61,122 bases of DNA from GCA-2861595 sp035525365. GTDB lineage: Bacteria; Actinomycetota; Acidimicrobiia; Acidimicrobiales; GCA-2861595. The notes under the pieces are model-generated. The model saw nothing but the letters and a program-made list of their open reading frames with translations. It was not told the origin of the DNA and searched no databases. The DNA is taken from positions 1 through 61,122 of the forward strand of contig DATLEK010000126.1 in assembly GCA_035525365.1 (NCBI GenBank), written 5' to 3'. Shown piece by piece: positions 61,068 to 61,122 of the stretch. The translations under genes and the position numbers were made by a program. The first letter of the stretch is position 1. Every line of letters begins with the position of its first letter.

Positions 61068-61122
61068 ATTGTTCAATGGCTAATAAAATACCTGAGTAAT
61101 ACTGCTTCTTTAATCCAATTCT
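61068..61122. other. AT-rich tail with no gene
   Basis: The last 55 bases have about 29% GC, against 70% just before. No terminator hairpin or coding frame is visible. It is either the edge of foreign DNA or a sequence/assembly artefact. Confidence 0.6.

Overview
The window is high-GC DNA (roughly 70%) from an actinobacterium. Taxon-informative features are mihF beside gmk, a DUF1844 gene beside infC, a PriA with degenerate helicase motifs, and many starts placed 6-7 nt after a TANNNT -10 box (leaderless transcripts). The gene order pepQ-efp-nusB / pyrR-pyrB-pyrC-carAB-pyrD-pyrF-mihF-gmk-rpoZ-coaBC-metK-priA-def-fmt-rsmB / ribD-ribE-ribBA-ribH-hisG / infC-rpmI-rplT-rlmB / pheST / argCJBDFRGH resembles mycobacterial and corynebacterial blocks. 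A mycolate-less or deep-branching lineage such as Acidimicrobiia is plausible but not proven. Nothing looks like rRNA, tRNA or CRISPR.

Layout. 0-4.3 kb: an eroded surface-polysaccharide locus on the minus strand. It holds a nucleotide-sugar dehydrogenase, a WecA-like phosphoglycosyl transferase, a broken heparinase II/III tail, a glycosyltransferase scrap and pieces of VapC toxins, with two small coiled-coil membrane proteins. 4.4-6.5 kb: pepQ, efp, nusB. 6.5-17.5 kb: an accessory block lying where related genomes pass from nusB to pyrR. It carries an O-antigen-ligase-like protein, a maleylpyruvate-isomerase-like protein, an HD-GYP protein fused to Ig-like domains, a TrmB regulator, a channel-like protein, VapBC and a DrrAB-type ABC exporter. 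17.8-29.5 kb: pyrimidine biosynthesis in two transcription units, each preceded by a PyrR-binding loop and a GC hairpin with a T-run. A 2.4-kb accessory insert (Phd/PIN toxin-antitoxin, lipoprotein, secreted protein) separates pyrB from pyrC. 29.5-37.6 kb: mihF, gmk, rpoZ, coaBC, metK, priA, def, fmt, rsmB. 37.7-39.2 kb: a response regulator-GGDEF protein. 39.3-44.5 kb: mogA-like gene, riboflavin genes, hisG and a cold-shock domain protein. 44.5-51.7 kb: DUF1844, infC-rpmI-rplT, rlmB, a histidine kinase, pheS and pheT. 51.7-52.8 kb: a MITE-like inverted-repeat element and a DUF5615/DUF433 toxin-antitoxin pair. 52.8-61.1 kb: the arginine operon, ending in an abrupt AT-rich tail.

The pyrimidine genes make UMP from carbamoyl phosphate and share that precursor with the arginine operon. 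PyrR is the likely sensor of the first pathway and ArgR of the second, with a palindromic ARG-box candidate at the argC promoter. The most unusual signals are: (i) the two pyr leaders, where a conserved reading frame runs straight through the terminator hairpin; (ii) in-frame extra segments with hairpin potential in ribE and ribH; (iii) a long near-perfect palindrome holding a possible pyrD start codon; (iv) several short duplicated gene tails marking rearrangement; and (v) the inverted-repeat element after pheT.
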